A stretch of DNA of 64,000 nucleotides from Phytoseiulus persimilis (Eukaryota; Arthropoda; Arachnida; Mesostigmata; Phytoseiidae), in contig CM075101.1 in assembly GCA_037576195.1 (NCBI GenBank), forward strand, positions 28,706,001 through 28,770,000, read 5' to 3'. Under the pieces are notes generated by a model. It had not been told where the DNA came from. It was given only the letters and a program-made list of their open reading frames with translations, and ran no database searches. A program made the translations under genes and the position numbers. Position 1 is the stretch's first letter. Each line of letters begins with the position of its first letter. Below are positions 11,523 to 22,412 of this stretch, piece by piece.

Positions 11523-14500
11523 TTATTATCTTTCGGGTACGTCGAATCATGATCACTCCGAGGCGTCGGTCAAACAATGCATTGAGCCTCACGCGACGCC
11601 CGGGAGTTCGATTGGCTTCCCAGTCCAGAGATATGCCTTTTGGAAGGAAATTGAGAAACAGTTGCAAGAGAGAACGATTGCACACCGTCGGACGTTGTAT
11701 GGTAGCGATCCAGAAAATCTCAGACGAAGGCAATCGAGCCCCGTTTTTATTCGCTACCTCTAAGGCGAACGAATTCATTTCGCCGATATATCACCAGGAA
11801 CGGGTGCCAAGCATCGCGCAGGCTGGAACGGGCAAGAAAGCGGACGAGTTTTTGTCGCGAGTTCTTTCCTCTGCTGGACGTGATTTGTTTTGCGCCTCTA
11901 CCAACACTCTGCGAGATGGAAGCATAAATTGGCGCTTCAGGAGAGCAATTCAAAGTCTGGAAGGTTATTTATAAGAGAAATCAAAACCACTGTGTGTGCG
12001 TCATCGGGTTTTTGATGCATTTTCGGCCGGTCTGTGCGGTGAAAGCACCGTAGATCGATCTCTAGCAGGTCACACGCAGCTTGTTCGACAGTAGCTGCAT
12101 TGATCCGCTATTTCTTCGCAACATCACATATGGTAACAGTGATCTCAGTGTTCTGGGAGGTATTTCCCCCCCGTTGTCCGGTCTAACCCGCTTGACAGAA
12201 GTACTACGCTATGCGATGGGAGATTCTCTGACTGTTTTACCGGAGCCTCGATGCTGGAATTGGGAGCGATTCCATTTACACCGCATAGGCTCCATCCAAG
12301 CACAGGATAGAGCAATCCCGAACCTATGGGGTAATTGAATGACATTGGCCGATGTCGTCGAGGGGATGTAACGCAAAACGTTGCGAAATCCACCGAATGG
12401 TCGGATACGCACACTTGTTTGAGCTTCGTTTTGGTCGTGCATACACCTGCCGTTTGAGCGTTCCAAAATGGAGCCTAATAGCCCTCCCATCGTCCATCAT
12501 TACGTCGACGCACTGGATTTCGCGTCACGTATGAGCCGCGTATGCAAACTGCCCGGGGCGCGGTCCAGAAGAGTGTTGGAGACTTCCAGCTCCAAATGAA
12601 GCTCCGAATCTTTAATCCCTGACAGCTTGAAAGGCTTCGAGCCTCTGCTGAGGGAAAGCCCAGCAGAGGATTCAGTTGGGAGCGGAACGAGCCCGGCCTC
12701 CTAATGGTCACGGTTTCACGTCTTATTATTTCCATTCGAAGCCCTCCCGGTCATCGAAGGAGGGGGTGGAATCAACGTGGCCGCTTCGGAGACTTTTGGT
12801 TCGAAGCCCATTCCGATATTTTGTCCACTTCATTTCTGGATCAAGATTCTCCAAGCCCTGGCTAGCAACTCGGGCAAATAACAACCTGACTGGACGGTTA
12901 TTCGGCCAGAACACTCCCTTAAGCGATCTTTCACTTTTCATTGCTCGATGCGAAAACAGTCAGACCGAATCCGCCATCGGAGCTTGCAGCTGAGCGCGTC
13001 CATGTCCCTTCCAGCATCAATCTGTTGAGTCTCGTGCAGGGAGCGAGATGGAGAAACGCGATCGAACATTTTATTGAGCTCAGTTGAGCGTTGGCAGAAC
13101 TTCGCTCTGGGTGACTGCAGAGACGGGCCGGTATGCGCGGGGTTCCGCTTGCCTCGAGTCTTCAATGCATTCGCAGCTCAACCGCGACCTCAGAACAGAA
13201 TATTTTGTGGAAGATCATTTCGTTCGTCCAACTTTCAGACGCAAAAGCATTTTTCATTAGAATACTTACAATGCTAACGACTTTGGTTAGCGAGAGAACA
13301 AGCGCTCGTTTTCGTGTCCAGCCCTCAGTGACTCAGCCCGATGCTATCTTTGTTTTTTCGCCACCAATTACACTTGCCAGTTTCACAGTAGTTCGAGTAT
13401 TTTGACAGTGTGAAAGCCTGATTCGAGAGCTGCCGTTCGAAAATATAACGAGCAGCAGAGCAATATCGATGCTAACTACCGTGAAACGAACGAATAACAA
13501 TAACTACAACTGTTTGCGAGTTGCAAGAGGGCCGCATTTCAGTTAACGAAGCCCTTTCAAATATTTACCATTACGAGCGCAGCTTAGCTGGTATCAATAA
13601 CGAAGGAGCGTTCGCCGACAACATGAGAACGTGTAATGAGCGCCTCCGCCCTTCAATTGAGAGCTCCCCCAGCTCCCGTCGCATTCGGAAACGCAAACTC
13701 ACGCTGTGGGTGAGGAACACTGACTCTCAAAGCAGGTGATGCTAGAGAACCTTCGGATCTTGACCGGTACTCGGGTCAGATTCAGTGAAGCTTCATCGAC
13801 TTCTCTCCGAATCAAGAATCGTTGAGTTCTTCATATATTTCTGGAGGTCATGCAGGCGGTGATCGCGGGCAGCCGTGATTACGCACACCATTATCGTGGG
13901 GGACTTTGTCCACACGCACAGAGCCGATCGGGGCTTTCGCAGGTCGAGGAGACATCTTGAGGCAACATGGACTGCAGATTCCGTTGCAGAGGTCATTATT
14001 GGATCGCTGCATCATCTCGTGAATGAATAAATAAAAAACAGAGCCGCTTGTGACTGACATAACAGAGAAGTTTCGCGTTCGGAGCAGTAAAACGCTGATG
14101 ATTATATCGGCGGAGATAGAAATCGGTGACTATGGGACGGTTCACCAATCCCAAGATCCCCGTCGCCAGTTCGTTACGCCGAGGGGCTCTTCTCGCCAAC
14201 TATATCATATTTCTGACCTGCGGTCTTCATTCCGAGTTCGTTCTATCCCGTTACCCTCCGGTGTGCCGTTGGCTCCGCAGTTCTCCTCCCGATCAGAATG
14301 TGTCCTGAGCGCTCGTTCTTAGATCCTTCAGCTCGGCATCGGCGTTCGGGTGTGTTCATCTGAAACGCGTAAGTCCAGGCGTGAATATGTGACGGGAAAC
14401 AGAACGCCCCGTTTGTAAACACAGATATCGCTCGGGCTGCTAAGAACACAGCTCCTCACAAAATCACGCGCATCGAGATTCTCATCAAAAGCATCGGTTT

Positions 14501-15491
14501 GAGGAGCGGAATCGCTGCGCGATTTTTACCGTTTCGAAGAATTCAGGAAGTAACAGCGAGCGATGATCATCGGCACGATCGATTACTACTGTGCGAGGAG
14601 AGGATCGAGTACTTGTCCCCGGTTTAACGAGACAGCGTGACGGGAAATCTCCCCAGTCATTCGGAGAACTTGAAATGGGCCGAACCGCGTATTTCACGCT
14701 GTCGTGGTGGGCGAAAGCTCTTGCTCGCTTACTCGGCCTCCTTAATTATCCCATAATTTCCATCAGCGTCTCGCTGCATCCCAACCAAGTGTACGAAACC
14801 AGAAACCGAGGTGTACTGCTCCCAACGGAGATGAAAAGCAGAGTTTAGGTTGAAACCTCCTCGGATTTCAGCTGCGGTCAGTCTTCCTTGATACGTTCCG
14901 GGCTGCTAAACGAGCATTCGTTCGTCAATTTGACGAAACTTCAACTCTGGGCCTTGAACCCAGTTTTTGATCGTCTGAGCCCCCAGAACCCTTTCGAAGT
15001 AATCTCTCACTGAAAAGTATGACGATCCGCCGCAACTCGTGGAGCTGACCGCAAACCGTTGGGTGATGAGTCGCGCGGCTGGCCCGCTACTCAGCTGTCA
15101 CTGAGCCGAGAAGTGCTATCGCTAACGCCCGGATTCCTCTTTTCCATATCCGGTGGAAGCGTCGTGGCGCCGGTAGTCTTGCCGTCAATCGTTGAACTAC
15201 CGTTGCGGCTATCGCTGCGGCGTCCGGCGGCGTCGCGAGCGTCAAATTGGTTGTCGCAGACCCGAAACCCTAATGTCAAGGTCACTCAGCCGTTTTCGTT
15301 CGTTCCCATCGTCGGTGTTGTCGTCGCGGCCATCGTCACCAGCACGCGACGATGATGCCGCTACCCATTCATGGAGCATCGGGTAGACTGCTGCTTGCAA
15401 ATTTCAGACTCTGGCGCACGGTGAGCAGCCGCTGGTGCTGCTCCGTTTCGACACGCTGTATCCAACAACGTTGACTACACACTAGGTACAA

Positions 15492-15884
15492 ATGAGCGCT
15501 AGGAGGAAAATTGAACCAGTCCGTCTGTCGGCGGCGGTTTCGAAACCAGCGCCAACATTTTGTCTGTGCGCGCTAATTTTTTTCCGCTGTCATCTTCCCC
15601 AAGCGCGAGAATTGCTTCAGAAGCTCATCATCAAAAACAATGTTCCCGAAATGGTTAGACGGACATACGAGCCTATCGTCGGATGGGCACCGCGAATACT
15701 CTCCCACGATTGCGAAGCCGCAAGAAAACGCGCGCGCCACGACACGTCTCGGGACGATGTACCGCACGTCAAAAGTATGGGGGTCGGGAGGATTTCCGTG
15801 GCTTCTGATGCTTGGTTTCGCGGGATCATTGAGTGCGTGACGAAATTATGTTACCGACCAGATCTGTCACTGGAACGGCTGTGA
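15492..15884 (+). CDS. 130-residue ORF, unknown
   Basis: A frame of 130 residues starts at ATG 15492 (ACAAATGAG, a good initiation context). The central part, ARELLQKLIIKNNVPEMVRR, followed by a basic region, has natural helix-like composition. A second plus-strand frame across the same bases (15640-15840) is also open, which weakens the case. There is no signal peptide, known domain or poly(A) signal. About two ORFs this long are expected by chance in this region. Confidence 0.17.
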   Translation: MSARRKIEPVRLSAAVSKPAPTFCLCALIFFRCHLPQARELLQKLIIKNNVPEMVRRTYEPIVGWAPRILSHDCEAARKRARHDTSRDDVPHVKSMGVGRISVASDAWFRGIIECVTKLCYRPDLSLERL

Positions 15885-17408
15885 TGAAACATCTTGGCTG
15901 CGGCTGGATCGAACGTTTTTGTGGAGCCGTCTGTCCCTTCAGCGATTGACGTCTCGCACGCTGCTACTACATCCGTCCCCTGGAATAGCCGGAGGACCAT
16001 CCTAATTCACCGGTCGGGCCACCGTTAGCTCTGCCGTGGGGTCAATCGTCGAAAATCCCGGCTGGACTGGAAAAAAGCATTTACCGCCATCCCACTCGTG
16101 CTATCTGAGCTCACGCAATCACTATCTGGATGCTGATGGCTGTGGGGATAGTTTCATGGCTGATGGCGATCGTAGTCGTGGAGGTGGTGCTGCTTCCAGT
16201 AGCGGTGCTTGCGGGGAGTCACTTAACGGTCACAGATTATGAATGAATAGACTGTTCTCGATTGGCTCACGTCGCTTCTCCCGAAAACGCAGCAGGTCTC
16301 CAACAGAATCGGATTTTCGTCCAGACCTCCGATCTGAAGCTTCGTCGGAGCGCGTATCTTTCAGAAGCTCATGTCATTGACGAAACTAATCCGGTGTTCG
16401 CTGGTTGCCTCGATCTGTCAGGCGCAATCGTTAGCTAGGAACCCGAAAGCGTCACCGATTGACTCCGGAACATATTTGTACCTTCGCAAGCCTGACATTC
16501 AGAGCGGATGCGAGCGTGCATAAGAAACACCCCTAGATTTTTTGAGCGCTTAAGCTGTTTGTACAAGGCTATGGATGGATTGACAGACGAGTGTCCCGAG
16601 TAAACAAACCCGGTGGATCTCCGATGTTCGCTCTTCTGTTTGTCACGGCCGAAATTACTTCAATGTTTGCGGGATTCGCCGAGCAGCTGGAGGAAGCTTC
16701 TTTGAGCATGTCTCAACTAGTAGAGCCGCCCTATTGAAGTTCTCAGTCTGTTCACGCAATCGGTAGCCGTGTTCGAGACGTAGAGCTCGCAGCTTCACTT
16801 CGTAATCTTGTGGTTCTGTCGGACCGCAGACTTTCACGGAAACGGAATGCAGTGTCGCAGCTTGCCCTGAGTATCTTCCGGGATGGCGGAATTCGAGGAG
16901 AGACCGATGGCGAAAGAACGACGCTTGGACATTTGTGAAACTTTGTTAGATGGAAAGCTCCGCCGGTGACGTACGGCTTTCATGTGGAAAGTAAACAAAC
17001 AAATGGGTGAACGGACGCAGGGGCAAGAAAATGTGTTGATGAATGGATGCGCCGACAGGATTTCTCTTCTCACGTTCGATTCTCCCCGACGTGAGGCTCA
17101 ACTGAGCAACGAACGTGAGAGCGGACGTCTATTCCCTATAGTTCGGACGTATTTAAACTCATCGTCGTTCACACGCAATAATCGAACTTGCGTCAGAGTA
17201 GCTGTTGGGAGATTCCCTCACGTTGCGCACAAAAAATATTTGTGAGACAAAGTCGACCATTGGCCATCGAACCGCTGATTTACGCTTCTGTTAATAGGTT
17301 CCCCATCTGTGGCCAGCATCGACGACCTTCCAACGAGGGATGCCATCGATGAATTTTTCTCCGAATAGCGTTCCGTGATCGCTCGATCGATCATGGAAAT
17401 CCCGGTAT

Positions 17409-17813
17409 ATGGTTCACGGAGTCGAAGGAGAAGCAATGCTCCGCACTATTCGATTCCACATGCGGGGGCTCGACAAAGTCGGATCTGACGAGCGTTCAGT
17501 TCGCAACGAATTCTGTCAAAACCAGGAGTCGAATCGTGATGACAGAGTCATGGCATCAGTTGAAGCTTTTCTCAGTCTACGATATCTACATGGAAGCGGT
17601 CTTATTCCAGCAGGGGCTTGGATTTTGCCAATGGCTTATCTGTACTGGGTTATCTTGGAACGGCATTTGGTTCACTCGCTCGACCGCTTGACTTCCCGGA
17701 TGCGTTTGGTACTTTTCACGGCACTCGACATCTTCACGATCTCTATCATCAACAGAACCATAATAACGAGGTATAAGTTGAGAAGATGCAGAGCGGCCCC
17801 GCCTGGGAATTGA
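17409..17813 (+). CDS. 134-residue ORF with hydrophobic centre
   Basis: A frame of 134 residues starts at ATG 17409. The N-terminal half is polar. The middle holds a hydrophobic aromatic segment, IPAGAWILPMAYLYWVILE, and the C-terminal part a second Leu/Ile-rich stretch ending in basic residues. A fragment of a multi-pass membrane protein is imaginable, but I could not find further exons or a family signature. It is about the length expected for the longest chance ORFs. Confidence 0.14.
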   Translation: MVHGVEGEAMLRTIRFHMRGLDKVGSDERSVRNEFCQNQESNRDDRVMASVEAFLSLRYLHGSGLIPAGAWILPMAYLYWVILERHLVHSLDRLTSRMRLVLFTALDIFTISIINRTIITRYKLRRCRAAPPGN

Positions 17814-19565
17814 TGGCGTTTTCCGCCGCTTTGTTAGAGGTGTCGTCCGGGAAACTTAACACAATAGAGGGAAACTTGGCCGTAGCTTGCGGGCGCGTTC
17901 ACTAGCCTCTTGGCCGGACCGCTTCTGTTAGGGCTTCCTAAAAACTATTACACGGCTTCTCGAGCAGATGAACACGTTACGTTTTTCTGTGCCGTAGCTC
18001 GTATCACTTCCGCACGAGGTTTTCCTAAATTATTTTCCTTTTCGAATTTCTCTCAAGCCGTTGTCATCTTTGCGTGCGGCTCACCCTCCCCCTCAAGCGA
18101 CACTTATCCACACATTCCTGCACGGCAGAAGCGTGGGATGAGAGCATCGAAGGAGAAGCTCCGCGCAGTGAACTAGAGCATAAGTTTAGCGGCTAGCCAG
18201 TATTAGGCTCTCTGGCTCCCAAACTCCATACCGGTGTCGTCGACGACAATGTCCGCCTGGAGTTTGAGATAACCCCTCTCTCTCTCTTGAAAGTATACAC
18301 ACCGGTTTATGGTGGTTCAAGTGAGCGCTCGGTTCAATTTCGGATATCCATGACTGACCAACCTGGAAAGTTTCGTGTTTCTATGCGAGGTCGCGATTTC
18401 CTTGAGATCATTTCGGTGTCTGGAACAGTCGCTGCACCAGGAGACGCTGGCTTCTGTGATTCCAATTGGAGTCGGCAAGAAACGAAGCCTTCTCCTGAAC
18501 AGCGAGGCTCTCGCTCGCCTCGTTTGGGTGAACCTCGCAAACTATATCAGACAACGTTGCGTGTAAACACAACTCTGGCATTTTGGGACGACCTCCCCCA
18601 ATTTTTCCAGTCTCACCCTTCTTGAACTCCGTCTCTAATTTGTTCCACACTCCTGCTCTTGTCGCTCCTGTTCGGATCGTGGTTGCTTGTCGCCGATAGC
18701 GATTTCCAGTGGTATGCCAGCTCCGAACGAAGGCTTGCCGCTGTGCTTGCTTGCTTGTCGCTGCTGCGAACTAATTGTAGACTTGTTCGACGTCGCAAGG
18801 CGCTTCGAAGAGAAAAATCGCCGGAGATGAGCAGCAGCAGAAGGGAACAAGAAAAGAAAGTTCCCGAGTTCTTAAACTTCGTTGTGGACGTGACGCCTTT
18901 TGTCACGAGCTCAAGACTTACGTCGCTTACCCTTTCATGCCATGTTTGCGTCCGGCTGTCGATACTTTCGACGGTGGACCTGTTCGACAGGGGGATTGTC
19001 CATTCGTTTGCCCCGCTCGTTTGGGTGCGAGAGTTCGATTCCCTCCCTGAAGTTCCCACAGACGCGACGATGAACCCGTGCCGGACTACGTTCCGGCGTT
19101 TGTTCGCCTAGTGGCAGTGAGATGTCTATGACTTCCAGCTCGGGACAACGAGCTCGGCATCCGACGGATGTGAAGACAGACGCTCGGTCGCACAGCCGAC
19201 CACGGGTCCGACTTCCGTGTCGAGAGGAAATACGCTTCAAGTGTTATTTTGTCATCGTCCATGGTGATCGTGTGTGTGACGATATCCCTTAAAGGCTATG
19301 CTGGTCGTCATCGGTGGCGACAGCAAGTTGGTATCAATACCGTCAGACAGACTTCGACGATGATGATATACCCGGTGGCTACCGCTAAAGTAGGAGAATA
19401 GCGTCGGGAGGAATGCGAGGAAACGAAATGGAGCAAAACATCGGCATATGAGTCGTTGAAGGCTGAGTATCTTCAGGCTACGGACTGGAGCTGACATGGC
19501 GCATCCATGTTGAGCTGTTCGTATCCGTGGGAAAAGAAGACAGGAAGCTCTTGGTCGGTAGTCGC

Positions 19566-20099
19566 TCAGAGATTGAGAGATGCGTTTTCTGTTGAGCGGA
19601 ATTGTCCGTGGTCGGGCACACCGTCATTCACTCCAGTGTTCCTCACATGAAAGCTTGGAGACATCCCTACTCGGGTCATGACAACGCGTCGAACGGATCT
19701 ACGACTCAACTCCGAGTTTCGAAACCTACTAGCCCGTCGATGCACTTTTGAATAGGCCTCTTCTCGCGCTTCGGGAACCTCATCGTCTTGCAGCAAATTC
19801 CAAACCGTAAAAGAACTAAACCAGCTCCCACCAGGGTCAACATTCATCCGATAAGCCTCATCCCGAATATCCGTGCTCCTAGGTGGGAAATTTCCAGCAC
19901 TGCGAATCCATCTCTTGCGTGATGATCGTTGACGTTTTTGTCGTAAAGTGAGCAATTCGTGGCTTTCAGATGCAAGTGTCACCTGACGTGACAGAGCAGT
20001 GGCCGTCGTAGAAAAGATGGCGAAAAATAAGAGGAGAAAAAATATAAGATGACACGCACAGTGTTTACGTTTGTTCGTCTGACTGGCGCGACTTCGCAT
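19566..20099 (-). CDS. candidate secreted prepropeptide, 177 residues
   Basis: A single minus-strand frame of 177 residues starts at a true ATG (20097-20099). After a basic N-terminus it has a strong hydrophobic core, LIFFLLLFFAIFSTTATA (residues about 18-35), that reads as a signal peptide with a cleavable small-residue end. The remainder is hydrophilic, has no Cys, and carries several dibasic sites (KR, RKR, RR and RR) that split it into short segments, as in neuropeptide precursors. No C-terminal Gly-Lys/Arg amidation site or known peptide motif is evident. Third-position base use is not as biased as in the LRR receptor exons. The hydrophobic core comes from a purine-rich tract on the + strand, so chance remains possible. 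Confidence 0.27.
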   Translation of the reverse strand: MRSRASQTNKRKHCACHLIFFLLLFFAIFSTTATALSRQVTLASESHELLTLRQKRQRSSRKRWIRSAGNFPPRSTDIRDEAYRMNVDPGGSWFSSFTVWNLLQDDEVPEAREEAYSKVHRRASRFRNSELSRRSVRRVVMTRVGMSPSFHVRNTGVNDGVPDHGQFRSTENASLNL

Positions 20100-22016
20100 G
20101 GGTCGAATGGCGCGTGATGCTTTTCTGATGACATCTTTCTGCGATGGTCAGCAATTCGTGTGCTGCCTGATTTGTGTCTCGAGAGTATCCAAAAAATTCC
20201 AGCTGTTTTTCCTGATTGAATGTTCGAGCACGATTTCGCGGCGCAAAATACCGACCACGACATCCAAACGGTGGTCTTCAATCGTTCGCTCAGTATGACC
20301 GTCATGATCTCGAGCCCACTCCGCCCGTGGTCTAAGTTCCGATCTCACGGACCGAGGAGCCAACCAACGACTGCTCCACCACTGCATTTACAAGTTTGAC
20401 GCTACACTTGGTTTGTGAGTGTGAATGGCTTCGTTGAAGTGTTAAATATTTGACCGTGTCACAAACGCAGAACGGTTCTGACAGGACAGATCCTCAAAGG
20501 AGCCCCAGCCCTGGAAACATCATCGACAGCTCGCGTTGCCGCGATCGGTGTTGAGCGATTCGGTATTGGACGCGATTCCGTTTCTGCGGGGGTCTCTGAA
20601 TTTGCTTGTTGTCACCGGGGTGGAAAAACCGTCATACAATCTGGCGGAACACTGTCAGTTTTCGGAAACCAACACTGTCATTGAATTCGAGTAGTGTTCG
20701 AAATCGCTTCCAAAAATGAGTGGATGCCAGGCGACCGCGTTTCTGTTGTGCCGAGTTGTTCAGTGCGCATGCTCAAAGCTCTTCCTTGAGATCGGGTTTG
20801 AATCCGTTCAGAAGCGATGTCACGGATTCTAGAGCTGCGTAGTCTTGCAGATTCCATTTTAAGCCACCCCCGATGTTGATTCCGGAAGACTCGAGCGGTG
20901 CGGAGGTCTTGGCAGATAATCGAGCGGTTTGAGAACCCGCGTCACTTACACAACTCTTGAGCTACCCTCGGCTGGCTCTTATCTTGCAGCGGTCAGTGGA
21001 CTGTGGGTTCAGTTGAATGGAACGAAGTTCGCCACCCACGATTCTAAGTTGACATGGGCTGATCTGATGACTCGACGCCTGCTTCAAGCTCGCACTGCCC
21101 CATCGTTGCCGTACCGATCCATTGTTTCGACTCGGACGATTGCAACCGCGGCGCGGCTTGCTGGCTGGCGAGCGAGCCTGAAGACAAAGTCTGTTGCTGA
21201 TGGCTGGGGAGCTTGTTGGAAGTGGCGCCCAAACTCTCGGATGAGCTTTCTCGCAGGATGGCGGTAATGCTGCTCCCCATGACGCCCGAGCGGTCCATGT
21301 CGCGACCCATGTCGGCACATTGTTCGCACTTTGTGTAGAGACCCAATCGCCTTCATCGTTATGTCATGTCGATCCAATGCAATACACGACAGGCAAATTC
21401 GATTTCCCTCCATTTTCGATCCGCTCAGTCGCCTTCGCACTTCAACTCCCTCCGCAGCGGGAATTTTAATTTGTTTCTCATTCAGTTAGTAGCTTGGTTT
21501 TCCATGAATTTGGTTCTGTCGGAAGTCAGCAACGGTTCGCTGGAACTCCGTGGGCACTGTTAAAAATATTAATGAGGCTCCTAGAAGCCTAACTGAAACG
21601 TAAATCAGCCCGCATATCCAGACGGAATCACGATGTTTGGATTCGCGCATCGAGTCGCAAGGCCAGGAGGTTTTCGGAGCTCTTTGTTTTCACATTAAAT
21701 CATAGAATTCGGCAGAAGTTCAGTTGGGGACAGCTTCTAGCGGCTGCCTAGGACAGGGTGGGGTATCGCACCGCTATCATGGTCATATTGGAAATGGAGC
21801 CTCGATGATAGCGATGAGAAAACGCTGGTGAAAATAATGGTAATTATTACGATGCGAATTTTACGACAAAGGGAATCGCTCCAGAAATGAACGCGATGAT
21901 TGTTTGGGAGTTTGCTCGTATAAGTAAACTTGAGCCCCGTTATTGTCGTATCTGATTCCGATTTTTTCCCTGTCAGAACGTCAAATCGTTTCCAAACAAT
22001 TTTGCCTCCAACGATT

Positions 22017-22412
22017 ATGGACAGAGCGATAGTGATCTTCCTCGCTGTCGTCGTCGGGACCCCTGCATCGGACGAAAACCGTAATGGTGGGAATTTTTTT
22101 TTCGCTCGTTTTTCCCAACCAGTGGACGAACGCTGGAGGATATGGTATGAAAATTGTAACCTGGCCATGAGGCTGCCGGCAAGGATCCCAACATTAGAAT
22201 GGATGTATTCTGAAGATAAGAACGAGAACAATCTAGTTTTATCCGCATTTGATGTCTATTCTGTCGCAACGGAAAACGGTCCAGCTCGATGTGCCTGTAT
22301 AAAACGTGCAGAGTACTGTCATGCATCGAAAATTTGCCAACTTCCCTGTCTGAAACACTCGTTGCGGACACTCCAGCATGTTCTTTCTCATCTGGATGGG
22401 AGGACATCATAG
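22017..22412 (+). CDS. candidate small secreted Cys-containing protein
   Basis: A 131-residue frame starts at ATG 22017. The first 18 residues, MDRAIVIFLAVVVGTPAS, make a good signal peptide with small residues at the expected cleavage point. The mature part has six Cys, five of them clustered near the C-terminus (CACIKRAEYCHASKICQLPC), and aromatic residues in the middle. This is the general pattern of a small secreted protein, but I cannot assign it to a toxin, hormone or cuticle family. No poly(A) signal lies close downstream, so it might be a first exon. A minus-strand frame over the same bases is also open. Confidence 0.25.
   Translation: MDRAIVIFLAVVVGTPASDENRNGGNFFFARFSQPVDERWRIWYENCNLAMRLPARIPTLEWMYSEDKNENNLVLSAFDVYSVATENGPARCACIKRAEYCHASKICQLPCLKHSLRTLQHVLSHLDGRTS

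Larger units (their letters stand above)
340..19565. other. gene-poor stretch, first half
   Basis: I find no chain of exons with matching phases, no RNA gene and no recognisable mobile element here. Several stop-free frames are listed separately. A rough calculation (three stops in 64 codons, both strands of about 38 kb) predicts roughly two ATG-started ORFs of 130 codons or more by chance, so most of these are expected noise. The stretch could be part of one very long intron between the candidate exon at 171-339 and the acceptor at 38,935. The rest shows only short homopolymers, such as a T-run near 9,170-9,181. Confidence 0.5.

Noticed and set aside
18613-19111. Complementary ORFs of about 150 residues on both strands
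   Set aside because: Neither strand is favoured and no motif is seen; TCGA-rich sequence keeps both open.
20787-20806. GGGTTTGAATCC resembling a tRNA B box
   Set aside because: No acceptor stem, D arm or anticodon arm can be drawn around it.
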